This document shows, in pieces, positions 50,975 to 58,634 of a stretch of 58,634 nucleotides of DNA. The notes beneath the pieces were generated by a model. That model was not told where the DNA came from. It saw only the letters and a program-made list of their open reading frames with translations, and did not search any database. The translations under genes were made by a program, and so were the position numbers. Each line of letters opens with the position of its first letter. Within the stretch, counting starts at the first letter, position 1. The DNA is from Micrococcaceae bacterium RIT 802 (GTDB lineage: Bacteria > Actinomycetota > Actinomycetes > Actinomycetales > Micrococcaceae): assembly GCA_016892645.1 (NCBI GenBank), contig JAFEMX010000020.1:1-58634 (forward strand), given 5' to 3'.

Positions 50975-51360
50975 ACTTCAACATCGGCAGCCAAACCGGC
51001 GGGGTCATCAACAACGTGTCGGGCAACCAGCGTGTCAGCGGGGGCCAGCACGGACAAGCGGTCTCGACCGACGCCACCCGCCACGCGCTGCGGGAGCTGC
51101 GGGCGGCCGTCCTGCAGGCAGGTCTCGACGACGGGAGGGCGGCGGCCGTCGCCGCGCCACTGGAGGACATCGATGCCGAACTGGCGAAGCCGGAACCCGA
51201 CCGTTCAAAGGTCGGCCGCGCGCTGGACGAGCTGACGGCGCTCTTGCTTTCGGCCGGGGCGCTTGCCTCCGCCGGGCAGGCGCTCGCCGGCCCCATCCGT
51301 GCCATTGCGTCGTGGGTGGGCAGTTGGGGACCCTCGGTAGCCCAACTGATGGGCGGCTGA
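50971..51360 (+). CDS. 129-aa protein with I-N-N-V-S-G-N-Q motif
   Basis: 129 aa. N-terminus 'MNFNIGSQTGGVINNVSGNQ', then 'RVSGGQHGQ', then helices ('ALRELRAAVLQAGLDDGRAAAVAAPLEDIDAELAKP', 'VGRALDELTALLLSAGAL') and a hydrophobic end 'GPIRAIASWVGSWGPSVAQLMGG'. The N-V-S-G-N-Q motif is echoed by N-V-A-G-N-Q in the FHA protein whose stop overlaps this start. GGGAGG ribosome site. Family not recognised. Tail to tail with the eCIS-type operon (26-bp gap). Confidence 0.65.
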   Translation: MNFNIGSQTGGVINNVSGNQRVSGGQHGQAVSTDATRHALRELRAAVLQAGLDDGRAAAVAAPLEDIDAELAKPEPDRSKVGRALDELTALLLSAGALASAGQALAGPIRAIASWVGSWGPSVAQLMGG

Positions 51361-51386
51361 ACGGAACGCCCACCGTCTGGAGGCTC

Positions 51387-51707
51387 CTACCTCCGCGCAA
51401 TGTCCCGAAGGATGCCGGCCAGCCGGACGCGGAACGCATCGCCGGCAGACGGCGCTGCAGCGAAGTCGCGACGCAGGCCGTCCAGCTCCAGCTGCGCAGA
51501 AGCCCGAACGGCCGGATCGGGCGATTCCAGGCGCGCCGCCAGATGGGCGATCTGCCGAGCGGCCTGGGCCAGCGCCGTCGCGGCGGCTCCCGGCGAGCCG
51601 GTGAATTCGGCGGCCCGTCGTCCGGTGCGCCGCGCCAGCCAGGCGACGCCCGGGCCGGGTTCGGCGCCCGGGCCGGGGCGCGGGTCGGAACCCGGGGACT
51701 CATTCAT
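51387..51707 (-). CDS. 106-aa protein at the end of the eCIS-type operon
   Basis: Starts at ATG 51707, overlapping the stop of the 1691-aa gene by ATGA. A Pro/Gly-rich N-terminus (MNESPGSDPRPGPGAEPGPG) is followed by a helical region 'AATALAQAARQIAHLAARLESPDPAVRASAQLELDGLRRDFAAAPSAGDAFRVRLAGILRDIARR' (in outline). No family recognised. Size and coupling suit a chaperone, adaptor or immunity partner of the large protein, but that is inference. Confidence 0.65.
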   Translation of the reverse strand: MNESPGSDPRPGPGAEPGPGVAWLARRTGRRAAEFTGSPGAAATALAQAARQIAHLAARLESPDPAVRASAQLELDGLRRDFAAAPSAGDAFRVRLAGILRDIARR

Positions 51708-54700
51708 GATCCGTTCTCCTGCTCGATGGCTGTGAGTGCGTCGGCGAAGTTGTAGGTGATGGCCTGCCAGTTCCGGCGTTGGCGTTCGGCCAGGGCGGCG
51801 ATGGACATGGAGAGGTCCACACCGGCGCCGACCCGGTAGAGCATGCCGACCGGTTCGGCGAGCAGATCGGTGGGCAGGCCGCTGGTGCTGCCGTCCCAGA
51901 CCCGGGTGGGCAGTTGGTCGTTCAGATGCCACACGTAGGCCTCCGGGCCGCCCGCCTTGTTGCCGGAGAACTCGCGGCGCAGCCATTCGTGGAAGTCCTC
52001 GGTGCCGATCGTCCCCGCGGACACCAGCTCGCCGGCCCGCTGGAGGCGGAAGGCGCCCGTGTGGCCGGTCATCACGACCTGCCGGACGGTGCGGCCCTGG
52101 TCATCGGTGATGGTGGCAACGGTGGGCAGGTGCAGCACCCACGGGGTTGGCGAACGCAGGGCGTTCTGCGCCACGACCCAGCGGAAGCCCTCGACGATGC
52201 CCTGCACGGCGGCGGCATCGATCGCCGTCTGGATCACTTCGGGGATGTAGCCGGTGGGGATCCATTCGTGCTGCCCGGCCGCCACGCCGCGGAACAGGCC
52301 CTTGACGTAGTTCTTCGAGGCGGGGCTGGCGTTCCACGTCGTCTGGAACAGCTGCCAGGTCACTCCCTCGTAGACCTGGGGGTTGACCATGGCCCGCAGG
52401 AAGGTCACGACCCCGCCGGCCCGGGTGACGGCGGTGCGCAGCAGCGGGTTGACATCGTCGCCGGGCAGGTTCGTGAAGGCGCCCCAACGACCTGCATCGG
52501 CGTCGAACCCGATGTCGCGCAGTTGTGCGTGCAATGCGGAATTGTCCTCGGCGGAGACCTTGGACAGGGCGCTGCGCGACATCCGCGTGGCGGTGTCCGC
52601 GCCCATGCGGGCCAGGAACCGGGCACGCACGGTGTGCGGCGGGTCGGGTGAGTCCGTTTCGAACGCGTAGTTGCGGAATGTGCCGGAGGCAGCGGAGCGG
52701 GGTTGGCTTTGGCTGCCGGCCAGGAACCAGGGCAGCAGTTCGCGGCGGGAGGCGTCCTGCGCCAGCAGTGAGAGGGCACCGCGCTCCTGGACGTCGGCCT
52801 CACCCCAGATCGGTTCGGTGCCCGGTGGCGCCAGCCGGGGGCGGGTGATGGCCGGCAGCCATTGCGCGGCGATGGTCTGCGCGTAGCTGCGCCCGTGGGC
52901 CGGTAGGCTGGCACTGATGTCGGCGAGGTAGTCCTCCTCGCTGCGCCGCCCGCCTAAGAGGTCGAATACGATCCGCAGCTGGGCGGCGAGGGCGCGCTCC
53001 CTGGCCTCGAGGGGGTCGTCGTTGGGTGGTTCCTGCCCGTCGGCGGGTGTGTGGCGCGCCTCCTGGAATTCCCTGGCGAGCTGGTCCCCCAGCGCGTCGG
53101 TGTCATCGGCCAGGGCGGCCAGCGCGTCCAGGGCGGCCGTGGCCTCCGCACGCCCGTCCTCGGGCATCTCCGGCAGTTGGGCACGCCAGGTGGCGATTTT
53201 GTGGGCCAGCGGCTCGGGCGTGGAGGCGAGCATCAGCTCCCCCGTGGGGCCGTGGGCCTGGAACCAGAGCCGGTGCCCCTCCCCCGCGGCCCGGAACCTC
53301 ACCGTGGTGCCCAGTTCGTCGTCGTGCCCGGTGGCGCCGTCCTCCCCCGGTGTCCCGGTGCCGATCCCGGCGCGGGCGAGCAGGGCGCGTCCCCGGTCGG
53401 CCAGGAAGCCCACGACCCGGTCCATGGCCACGTAGACGGTGCCCTGGAGGCGGACGATGACACCGGCGACTTCGTCGGGCAGGCCGCCGAGGTGGCACAG
53501 GCCGGCGAGGAAGTCGATGACCGGTGGGATGAGTTGGGCCAGGGCCCGTTCCACTGCGTCGGCGAGGGCTCCGATGTTCCCGGCGACGACGTCGGCCAGT
53601 CCGTTGACGACGGTCTCGACGAAACTGAAGATGCGGGCCGCGTTGCGGAAGACCCACGCGCAGACCTGGTAGATCAGCTCGATGGCCTGCGCGATGGCCC
53701 CGACCGGGTTCAGCAGGCCGGCGACGCGGATGAGTGCCTGTTCGATGAGGGTCTCGGTGAGGTAGTCGACGGCGGCGTCCAGGATCGTGTCGACCAGTGA
53801 CTCGGGGGTCAGCTGCTCCTTGACGAGTTCGACGATGCCGTCGGGGCCGCGCTGGATGAGGACGGTGACCAGCTGCCAGGCGGCCTCGATGAGTTCGACG
53901 GCGGTGGGGCCCAGGTGCCTGACGAGGATTTCGCGCACGCGTGGCCAGGTGATGCCCATCAGCTCCAGGGCGAAGGAGAACAACGCGGTGGCGGTGAAGT
54001 CGCGGGGCATCGGGATGGGGGTGTTCAACCCGGAGAAGAGCCAGTTCCAGAAGCCCTCGAGCACGTGCCGGCCGAAGTGGTCGAAGAACTGGCTGAACCC
54101 CTGTTTCAGGCCCGCGACGAGGTTGTTGATGAAGCGTTCCGGGTCGTCGGCGATATCGGAGATGACCTGGGCGATCTTCGCGACCAGGGCCCAGAACGCC
54201 GACGGCGGGATGCCGACCAGGCGCAGCAGGCCGTTGATGATGGCGCGGACGGGGTCGTCGATGAATTCGGCGATGGCCGCGGCGACCCGGCCGATGAGGC
54301 CGCCGGCTGCCTCGCGGAGGGCCTGCGCCTCGGCATGGACCTCGTTGACCGCCTGGATGGCGCGGTCGGAGATGTCGGTGACGAAGCCTGTCTGGGCGTC
54401 CGTGGCCTGGCTGGAGAGGGTGTCGAGCATGCCGGAGAAGCGGGCGCGTTCGGTGGCCACCCAGTCGGGGAATTTCTCGGCCATCGCCGTGAAGGCGTCG
54501 TCGATGTCCTGGCGCGCCTGGCGGATGATGGCCTGGACGGTGGCGACGACGCCGTTGACGAAGGTGGAGATTTCCAGCAGCAGGTTGCAGACCCCGTCGC
54601 CGAAGGCACGTTCAGCGGCGTTGTAGTCCCGGGTGACCCAGCCGGGGAGGCCGGTGAAGTAGTCGCCGACGGACAGCAGGGCGCCGCCGACGCCGGCGTG

Positions 54701-56779
54701 GCGCTCATCGACCCAGCGCTTGGTCTCGTCGACGGACGCCCGAAAGGCCGACGAGAGGTTGTCGAGCCCGGAGTCCCAGCGGGCGATGGCGTCGGTGTTC
54801 AGCGGGCGCAGGAGCGTGGCGACCTGGCTGGAGGCGGCGTCGTAGAGGCCCTGGGCGTGGGCGCCGACGCCCGCGCGGGTGTCCTCCTCGTGGGTGGTCA
54901 TCTTGCCCTGGGCGCCGCCGACCCCGTGGACGGTGCCGGCGCGGGAAGCGCGGAGGGCCGCCAGTGCCTGGACCTGGAGCGCGGCCATGTCGGTTTGGGC
55001 GGTGGCGATGGCCTGGGCCTGGGTGGCCTGGATCTGGGCAGGGGTGGTGGTGGATGCCTCCCCGAGTTGGGCCCTGGCGTCGCGGGTCTCGGCGAACGGC
55101 CCGTCGGGGATCGCCTGGGTGACGCGGGTGTCGATGCCGGAGGTGGCGATGCGCTGGTCGGTGGCCGCGACGTCGGCCTCCAGCGAGGTGTTCTCCGCTG
55201 GGATGGGGTCGGGGGCCGCCTCGCCGGCGGCCACTCCCATGCCCGGGACGGCGGTGCTCGGGTCCCGGATCGTGGTGGGGTGCAGGGCCGGGGTCCCGGC
55301 CGGCGGGGTGGCCAGGGCGTTGAAGCTGGTGGAGACGGTGGCGGATTGGGCCCGGACGGAACCGGTGATGGTGTCCCCGGCGTTGCGGGCCTCCTTCGTG
55401 GGGTCCGTGGCGAGCAGCTCGTCCTCGTCGTCGGGCCGGTTTTCGCGGATGGCGGTGCGGATGCGCTCGCAGAGGGCCACGATTTCGGGGCTCGGCGCCG
55501 GTGCGGAGCCCAGTTCGGCGGCCAGTTCCTCCTGTGCGCGTGCCGCGGTTTCTGCTGGTGGCTCGGTGACTGCTCCGCGGGATTGGGTGACGTCCGCATC
55601 GGCGTCGGGCAGGGTGCGGGCGGCCCGGCCGCTGCGGCGGGCGCCCCCGGCGACTGCCGTTCCGCGTTCGGCTGCCGCGGGGGTCAGGGCCGTTGGCGGT
55701 TCGGGCATGATCAGCTCGACCGGCGGCGGGGCCTGCTCCCCCGCTGCATCCGCGGCCGCGCCGGGAGCCGAGGCGCCGGGGCCGGTGCCCGACCCGGTAT
55801 CCGGCGTGGTGTCCGGCACGGGCGCGTCGGTGGGGCCGGTGGCGGGTGTGGCATCGGGTGCGGTGCCGCTGGTGGGTGTATCGGCTGCCGGTGCGCCCTG
55901 CGGGGTCGGCGCGGCGGGGATGGTGGCGGTGATGATGGTCCTGTCGGCCACGGGTACGGAGGCGACCACCGGGGGGTCCGGCGTGGGAGGGGGCGGGGCG
56001 GTGTCCACGGGGCCGGGCACTCCGGACAGGGCTGCGTGGATGGCACGGTCGAGCACGCGGAGCATCCCGGGGCTGTCGACCCCGTAGATGCCCGGAGCGA
56101 GGAAGAGCTCGTGATCGGTGACGAACGCGGGAACCCCCGGCGCGGCTCTTCTCGCGTGGACGCGCAGGGCCGTGGTGTCGATGCCGAGCCCGCGGTAGGT
56201 CTCTGCTAGCCGCGGGGTCAGCGGGGTGCCCGGGTCCTCGGCGCCAGGGGGAAGGTGGACGGTGGCGTGATCGCCGGTGTTCCCCGTCCCCTGGCCGGCG
56301 GTCGTGGTTACGGCGGTCCCGGGCGGCAGGGGCGTGAGGTCCACGTCCAGCGTGGTTCCGCGCCGGGCGACCACCGGACCGGACAGGGGCCGGGAGGGAT
56401 CCCAGCCCTCGACCTGCCAGGTGGCCGTGCCCAGGGCCTGCCCGGCCAGGGTGATCGTGGCCCGCATGGAGACGGATCCGTCCAGGGTCCCGTCGGGGCG
56501 CACGCCGGCGCGGCCGCTGAGTTCGGCGAAGGGCGTCCGGCCGGAGAGCAGGAGCGTTCCGCCGTCGGGCCTCCAGTCGGCCCGGATGGCTTCCAGGCCC
56601 CCGGCCGTGGTTCCCGGGGCCAGCGTCGTGCTCCACGAGCCGTCGACCGGATGCGGGACGATGTCCACCAGCACGGAGCCGCGGTGCGGTGTCGGGGTCG
56701 GTCCATGGCGGGCATTCGGGGTCGTCGGCCCCGGAGTGGTTTCCGGTCGGGCGGCAACTGTTCCGGTGGAGGCGCTCAT
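51704..56779 (-). CDS. 1691-aa eCIS-associated protein with degenerate DUF4157-like domain
   Basis: ATG 56779 overlaps the AAA+ stop by ATGA; the frame continues upstream but is a shadow there. Regions: 1-185 Thr/Pro/Gly-rich with a beta-rich part; 187-253 resembles DUF4157, the eCIS core domain ('LAETYRGLGIDTTALRVHARRAA … FVTDHELFLAPGIYG … MLRVLDRAIHAAL'), but the HExxH metal site is replaced by D-R-A-I-H; 255-370 Pro/Ala/Thr-rich; 400-1050 long helices with Ala/Asp/Val-rich amphipathic stretches; about 1090 onward 'ADRGRALLARAGIGTG'. The last 400 residues look globular ('GQHEWIPTGYIPEVI', 'MTGHTGAFRLQRAGELVSAG', 'EAYVWHLNDQLPTRVWDG'), perhaps an effector domain. Function unknown. Confidence 0.75.
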   Translation of the reverse strand: MSASTGTVAARPETTPGPTTPNARHGPTPTPHRGSVLVDIVPHPVDGSWSTTLAPGTTAGGLEAIRADWRPDGGTLLLSGRTPFAELSGRAGVRPDGTLDGSVSMRATITLAGQALGTATWQVEGWDPSRPLSGPVVARRGTTLDVDLTPLPPGTAVTTTAGQGTGNTGDHATVHLPPGAEDPGTPLTPRLAETYRGLGIDTTALRVHARRAAPGVPAFVTDHELFLAPGIYGVDSPGMLRVLDRAIHAALSGVPGPVDTAPPPPTPDPPVVASVPVADRTIITATIPAAPTPQGAPAADTPTSGTAPDATPATGPTDAPVPDTTPDTGSGTGPGASAPGAAADAAGEQAPPPVELIMPEPPTALTPAAAERGTAVAGGARRSGRAARTLPDADADVTQSRGAVTEPPAETAARAQEELAAELGSAPAPSPEIVALCERIRTAIRENRPDDEDELLATDPTKEARNAGDTITGSVRAQSATVSTSFNALATPPAGTPALHPTTIRDPSTAVPGMGVAAGEAAPDPIPAENTSLEADVAATDQRIATSGIDTRVTQAIPDGPFAETRDARAQLGEASTTTPAQIQATQAQAIATAQTDMAALQVQALAALRASRAGTVHGVGGAQGKMTTHEEDTRAGVGAHAQGLYDAASSQVATLLRPLNTDAIARWDSGLDNLSSAFRASVDETKRWVDERHAGVGGALLSVGDYFTGLPGWVTRDYNAAERAFGDGVCNLLLEISTFVNGVVATVQAIIRQARQDIDDAFTAMAEKFPDWVATERARFSGMLDTLSSQATDAQTGFVTDISDRAIQAVNEVHAEAQALREAAGGLIGRVAAAIAEFIDDPVRAIINGLLRLVGIPPSAFWALVAKIAQVISDIADDPERFINNLVAGLKQGFSQFFDHFGRHVLEGFWNWLFSGLNTPIPMPRDFTATALFSFALELMGITWPRVREILVRHLGPTAVELIEAAWQLVTVLIQRGPDGIVELVKEQLTPESLVDTILDAAVDYLTETLIEQALIRVAGLLNPVGAIAQAIELIYQVCAWVFRNAARIFSFVETVVNGLADVVAGNIGALADAVERALAQLIPPVIDFLAGLCHLGGLPDEVAGVIVRLQGTVYVAMDRVVGFLADRGRALLARAGIGTGTPGEDGATGHDDELGTTVRFRAAGEGHRLWFQAHGPTGELMLASTPEPLAHKIATWRAQLPEMPEDGRAEATAALDALAALADDTDALGDQLAREFQEARHTPADGQEPPNDDPLEARERALAAQLRIVFDLLGGRRSEEDYLADISASLPAHGRSYAQTIAAQWLPAITRPRLAPPGTEPIWGEADVQERGALSLLAQDASRRELLPWFLAGSQSQPRSAASGTFRNYAFETDSPDPPHTVRARFLARMGADTATRMSRSALSKVSAEDNSALHAQLRDIGFDADAGRWGAFTNLPGDDVNPLLRTAVTRAGGVVTFLRAMVNPQVYEGVTWQLFQTTWNASPASKNYVKGLFRGVAAGQHEWIPTGYIPEVIQTAIDAAAVQGIVEGFRWVVAQNALRSPTPWVLHLPTVATITDDQGRTVRQVVMTGHTGAFRLQRAGELVSAGTIGTEDFHEWLRREFSGNKAGGPEAYVWHLNDQLPTRVWDGSTSGLPTDLLAEPVGMLYRVGAGVDLSMSIAALAERQRRNWQAITYNFADALTAIEQENGS

Positions 56780-58092
56780 TGGGGCACCGTCCGGGCGGAC
56801 TTCTCGTATTGGCGGTGGATGCCGGCCACCAGGTGCCCGGTGGTGACCACGCGTCCGTCGGCGGCGGCCAGGTAGGCCGCGTCGAGGGTGGCGTCGCGGA
56901 TCTGGGCACCGGTCAGCCGGTACCGCCGGGCCAGCTCGGCATGGTCGATGGCCGGGTCCACGGGCAATTCGGGGGGCGCGACGGCCGTCCAGAGGCGTTC
57001 GCGCTCGCCGGCGCCGGGTTCGGGGAATTCGATCATGACGTGGATGCGCCGTTGGAAGGCGGTGTCGATGTTCGCCAGCAGGTTGGTGGTGAGGATGGCG
57101 ATCCCGGGGTGGGCCTCGATGCGTCCCAGCAGGTAGGAGACCTCCTGGTTGGCATACCTGTCGTGCGCGTCGGCGATCTCGGTGCGCGCCCCGAACACGG
57201 CGTCGGCCTCGTCGAAGACCAGGATGCTTCCCTCGCGGGCGGCCCGGTCGAAGACGCGGGCCAGGGCCTTTTCGGTCTCGCCGATGTACTTGGACACCAG
57301 GGCGGACAGGTCCACGATGTAGGCGGGTAGGCCGGCGTGGGCGGCCAGGGCGGCGGCGGTCATCGTCTTGCCGGTGCCCGGAGGCCCGTGGAAGAGCGCG
57401 ATGAGCCCGGAGGCGTTGTCGTGGTGGGCGGCGAACCCCCAATCGGCCACGACGGTGGACCGGTGGGCGATGCGCCCGGCGAGGGCGTCGACGCGGCGGC
57501 GGGCGGCGGCGGGCAGGATGACATCGTCCAGCGAGTGGACGGTGGCCAGTGGATGGGCCGGGAAGGCCGCGGTGGCGACCGGGGGCTCCGGGGGCAGACC
57601 GAGCAGCCAGGCGGTGAGGGCGGCGGGGGTGCGCAGGGTGCCGGAGAGGTCGTCCGGCGGGTCCAGATCCACCAGGCCGCTGCTCCGGAGCCTGCCGCTG
57701 GGGGCGAGCATCAGCGTGGCGTCCAGTCGGCCGCGGAAGGAGCGGGCCACGAGGGTGCGGGCGATTTCGCCGGTCAGGCCCACGGCCCCGGGCCGGTCGG
57801 TGAGTTCCCCGTACCGGACGGCGAAGCGTTCGTCGATCGCCGGGGCCAGTGCGGCCAGGACGGTGAGCGCCTCGGCGGGGGTCAAGCCGGTGGAGTGGAT
57901 GAGCGTGGCCAGTGGACCGCTGCCGGTGAAGCGGTCCACGGACGGGAGCCCCTCGCCGTCGTCGTCATCCAGGGAGAGCGGACGTCCGGAGGGCCCCCCG
58001 CGGCGTTCCTCGATGCGCACGGTGAGCAGTGCGTCCAGGATTTCGAGGGCGGTCCGCAGTTCGGCCACCGGGGTGGGGACGGTGCCGGTCAT
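56776..58092 (-). CDS. eCIS-type AAA+ ATPase (Afp15-like)
   Basis: 438 aa from ATG 58092, overlapping the upstream stop by ATGA. Residues 1-210 form the helical N-terminal domain seen in CIS ATPases. The AAA+ core has Walker A GPPGTGKT (236-243), Walker B ILVFDE (290-295), sensor-1 'AILTTNLLANID' (332-343) and arginine finger 'AFQRRIHV'. 'YIVDLSALVSKYIGETEKALARVFDRA' is the pore-loop region. In Afp/PVC/MAC-type particles this ATPase is needed for assembly or loading. It follows the tape-measure-type gene and precedes the DUF4157-like protein. Confidence 0.85.
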   Translation of the reverse strand: MTGTVPTPVAELRTALEILDALLTVRIEERRGGPSGRPLSLDDDDGEGLPSVDRFTGSGPLATLIHSTGLTPAEALTVLAALAPAIDERFAVRYGELTDRPGAVGLTGEIARTLVARSFRGRLDATLMLAPSGRLRSSGLVDLDPPDDLSGTLRTPAALTAWLLGLPPEPPVATAAFPAHPLATVHSLDDVILPAAARRRVDALAGRIAHRSTVVADWGFAAHHDNASGLIALFHGPPGTGKTMTAAALAAHAGLPAYIVDLSALVSKYIGETEKALARVFDRAAREGSILVFDEADAVFGARTEIADAHDRYANQEVSYLLGRIEAHPGIAILTTNLLANIDTAFQRRIHVMIEFPEPGAGERERLWTAVAPPELPVDPAIDHAELARRYRLTGAQIRDATLDAAYLAAADGRVVTTGHLVAGIHRQYEKSARTVPQ

Positions 58093-58634
58093 CGGAAGAG
58101 CACCGTCAGCGTCGGGGACCAGGGCAGGCGCAGCAGGCCCACCGGGTACGGCAGGTGCACTAGCGCCACGTCCAGCGGTCGGGTGGCGGCGGTGAGCCGG
58201 ACGGGGTCGCGTCCGGTGTCGAGCAGCCCATCGCGCAGGATCCACTGCTCGCGGACGTACGCGGGGCTCGAGCGGGTGAAGCCGGGCAGCAGGGTCGCGA
58301 ACCCGGACAGGATCGCGTCGGCGGAGGCCGCGAGTTCGTCGGCATGCGGTAGCGGGGCGTGTGGCGGGCCCGGGGCACCGGGTCCCGGGCGGTGCCCGGC
58401 GAGTAGGGCAATGAGCGGGTCTGCGGCGACGGCCGGATCTGCGGGGTCGACGACGGCGGCCAGGGCGGCGGCGCGCACGGCGGGAGCGGCCAGTGAGGGA
58501 TGCAGGGCCTCGGCGGCCCGGCAGAGATCGGCCAGCCAGGGGTAGAGCAGCACGATTCCCGCGGCGCGGGTCGGCAGCGGATCGGAAAGGCTCGGCCCGT
58601 CCGAGGCGGCCAGGACGGCCAAGGCGGCGAGGCG
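58089..58634 (-). CDS. C-terminal part of a contractile injection system tape-measure-type protein
   Basis: 181 residues; the N-terminus is beyond the window. The conserved end of the CIS_TMP family is recognisable: 'AAGIVLLYPWLADLCRAAEAL' (family pattern NAGLVLLhPFLp.LF), 'PLIALLAGHRPG' (K/L-L-C-G-l-p position), 'ADAILSGFATLLPGFTRSSPAYVREQWILRDGLL' (L-R-x-x-F-L-x-R-x-G-L) and 'RPLDVALVHLPYPVGLLRLPWSPTLTVLF' (D-x-L-L-x-x-L-P-W … I-x-L-P-W-M). This anchors the cluster as a contractile injection system. ATGA overlap with the AAA+ gene. Confidence 0.8.
   Translation of the reverse strand, partial: RLAALAVLAASDGPSLSDPLPTRAAGIVLLYPWLADLCRAAEALHPSLAAPAVRAAALAAVVDPADPAVAADPLIALLAGHRPGPGAPGPPHAPLPHADELAASADAILSGFATLLPGFTRSSPAYVREQWILRDGLLDTGRDPVRLTAATRPLDVALVHLPYPVGLLRLPWSPTLTVLFR

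Noticed and set aside
53915-56209. 764-codon plus-strand open frame opposite the giant eCIS-associated gene
   Set aside because: Gly/Ala/Asp-rich shadow without motifs; the minus frame has domains and ATGA coupling at both ends.

Overview
The window is about 58.6 kb of very GC-rich DNA with short intergenic gaps, many GTG starts and frequent ATGA stop/start overlaps. Gene content points to a high-GC actinobacterium, most likely Micrococcales and perhaps Micrococcaceae. The clues are two MptB-like mannosyltransferases, an actinobacterial AfsR/SARP regulator, a rifamycin-responsive HelR locus, a large GAPDH variant and Arthrobacter-like hypothetical proteins. The genus is inferred, not shown. 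Many genes appear leaderless: a TANNNT -10 element sits 6-7 nt before the ATG/GTG.

Layout. 1-9.8 kb: a partial left-edge gene with an SOS-like leaderless promoter, a conserved hypothetical, tesB, ettA with an SSB paralogue, tRNA-Arg(UCU), a DUF4287-like protein, an MFS transporter, an SDR, an aldo/keto reductase, a HAD phosphatase and a RutE-type nitroreductase. 9.8-16.6 kb: a synthetase-only RelA/SpoT protein, a uracil-DNA-glycosylase-like protein, a DUF2079 membrane protein, a HAD hydrolase, then soxR followed by a SoxR-box promoter driving a flavin reductase, and an FAD monooxygenase. 16.6-21.2 kb: a tightly coupled three-gene GT-C glycosyltransferase operon (two MptB-like, one GT87-like), probably for lipomannan-type glycans. 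21.3-26.5 kb: oligoribonuclease, tRNA-His, peptide deformylase, a RibD-like reductase, a GNAT acetyltransferase and a long-form GAPDH. 26.7-31.8 kb: a DrrAB-like ABC exporter convergent with a 1086-aa AfsR/SARP regulator. 31.8-38.1 kb is accessory in character: two small unknown coupled genes, HelR with a rifamycin-associated element (RAE), a decayed copy of the left-edge type of gene start, a glycine-zipper protein, and a hexapeptide-repeat acyltransferase lying between rnpB and a partial copy of the rnpB 3' end. 38.1-50 kb: rnpB, yaaA, VOC protein, degenerate zinc-ribbon protein, Nif3-like protein, msrA, cysK-cysE, CGNR regulator, hemerythrin-like protein, aldo/keto reductase, a broken toxin-antitoxin locus, gnd, a Clp-N protein and arfB.

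50.1-58.6 kb is the most unusual part. Entering from the right edge on the minus strand is one end of an extracellular contractile injection system (eCIS) cluster: the C-terminus of a CIS tape-measure-type protein, an AAA+ ATPase, a 1691-aa protein with a degenerate DUF4157-like domain and a large C-terminal domain, and a 106-aa protein. All four overlap by ATGA. Facing them is a coupled pair on the plus strand: an FHA/membrane protein (frameshifted in a G6 run) and a 129-aa protein. Both carry a short N-V-(A/S)-G-N-Q motif.
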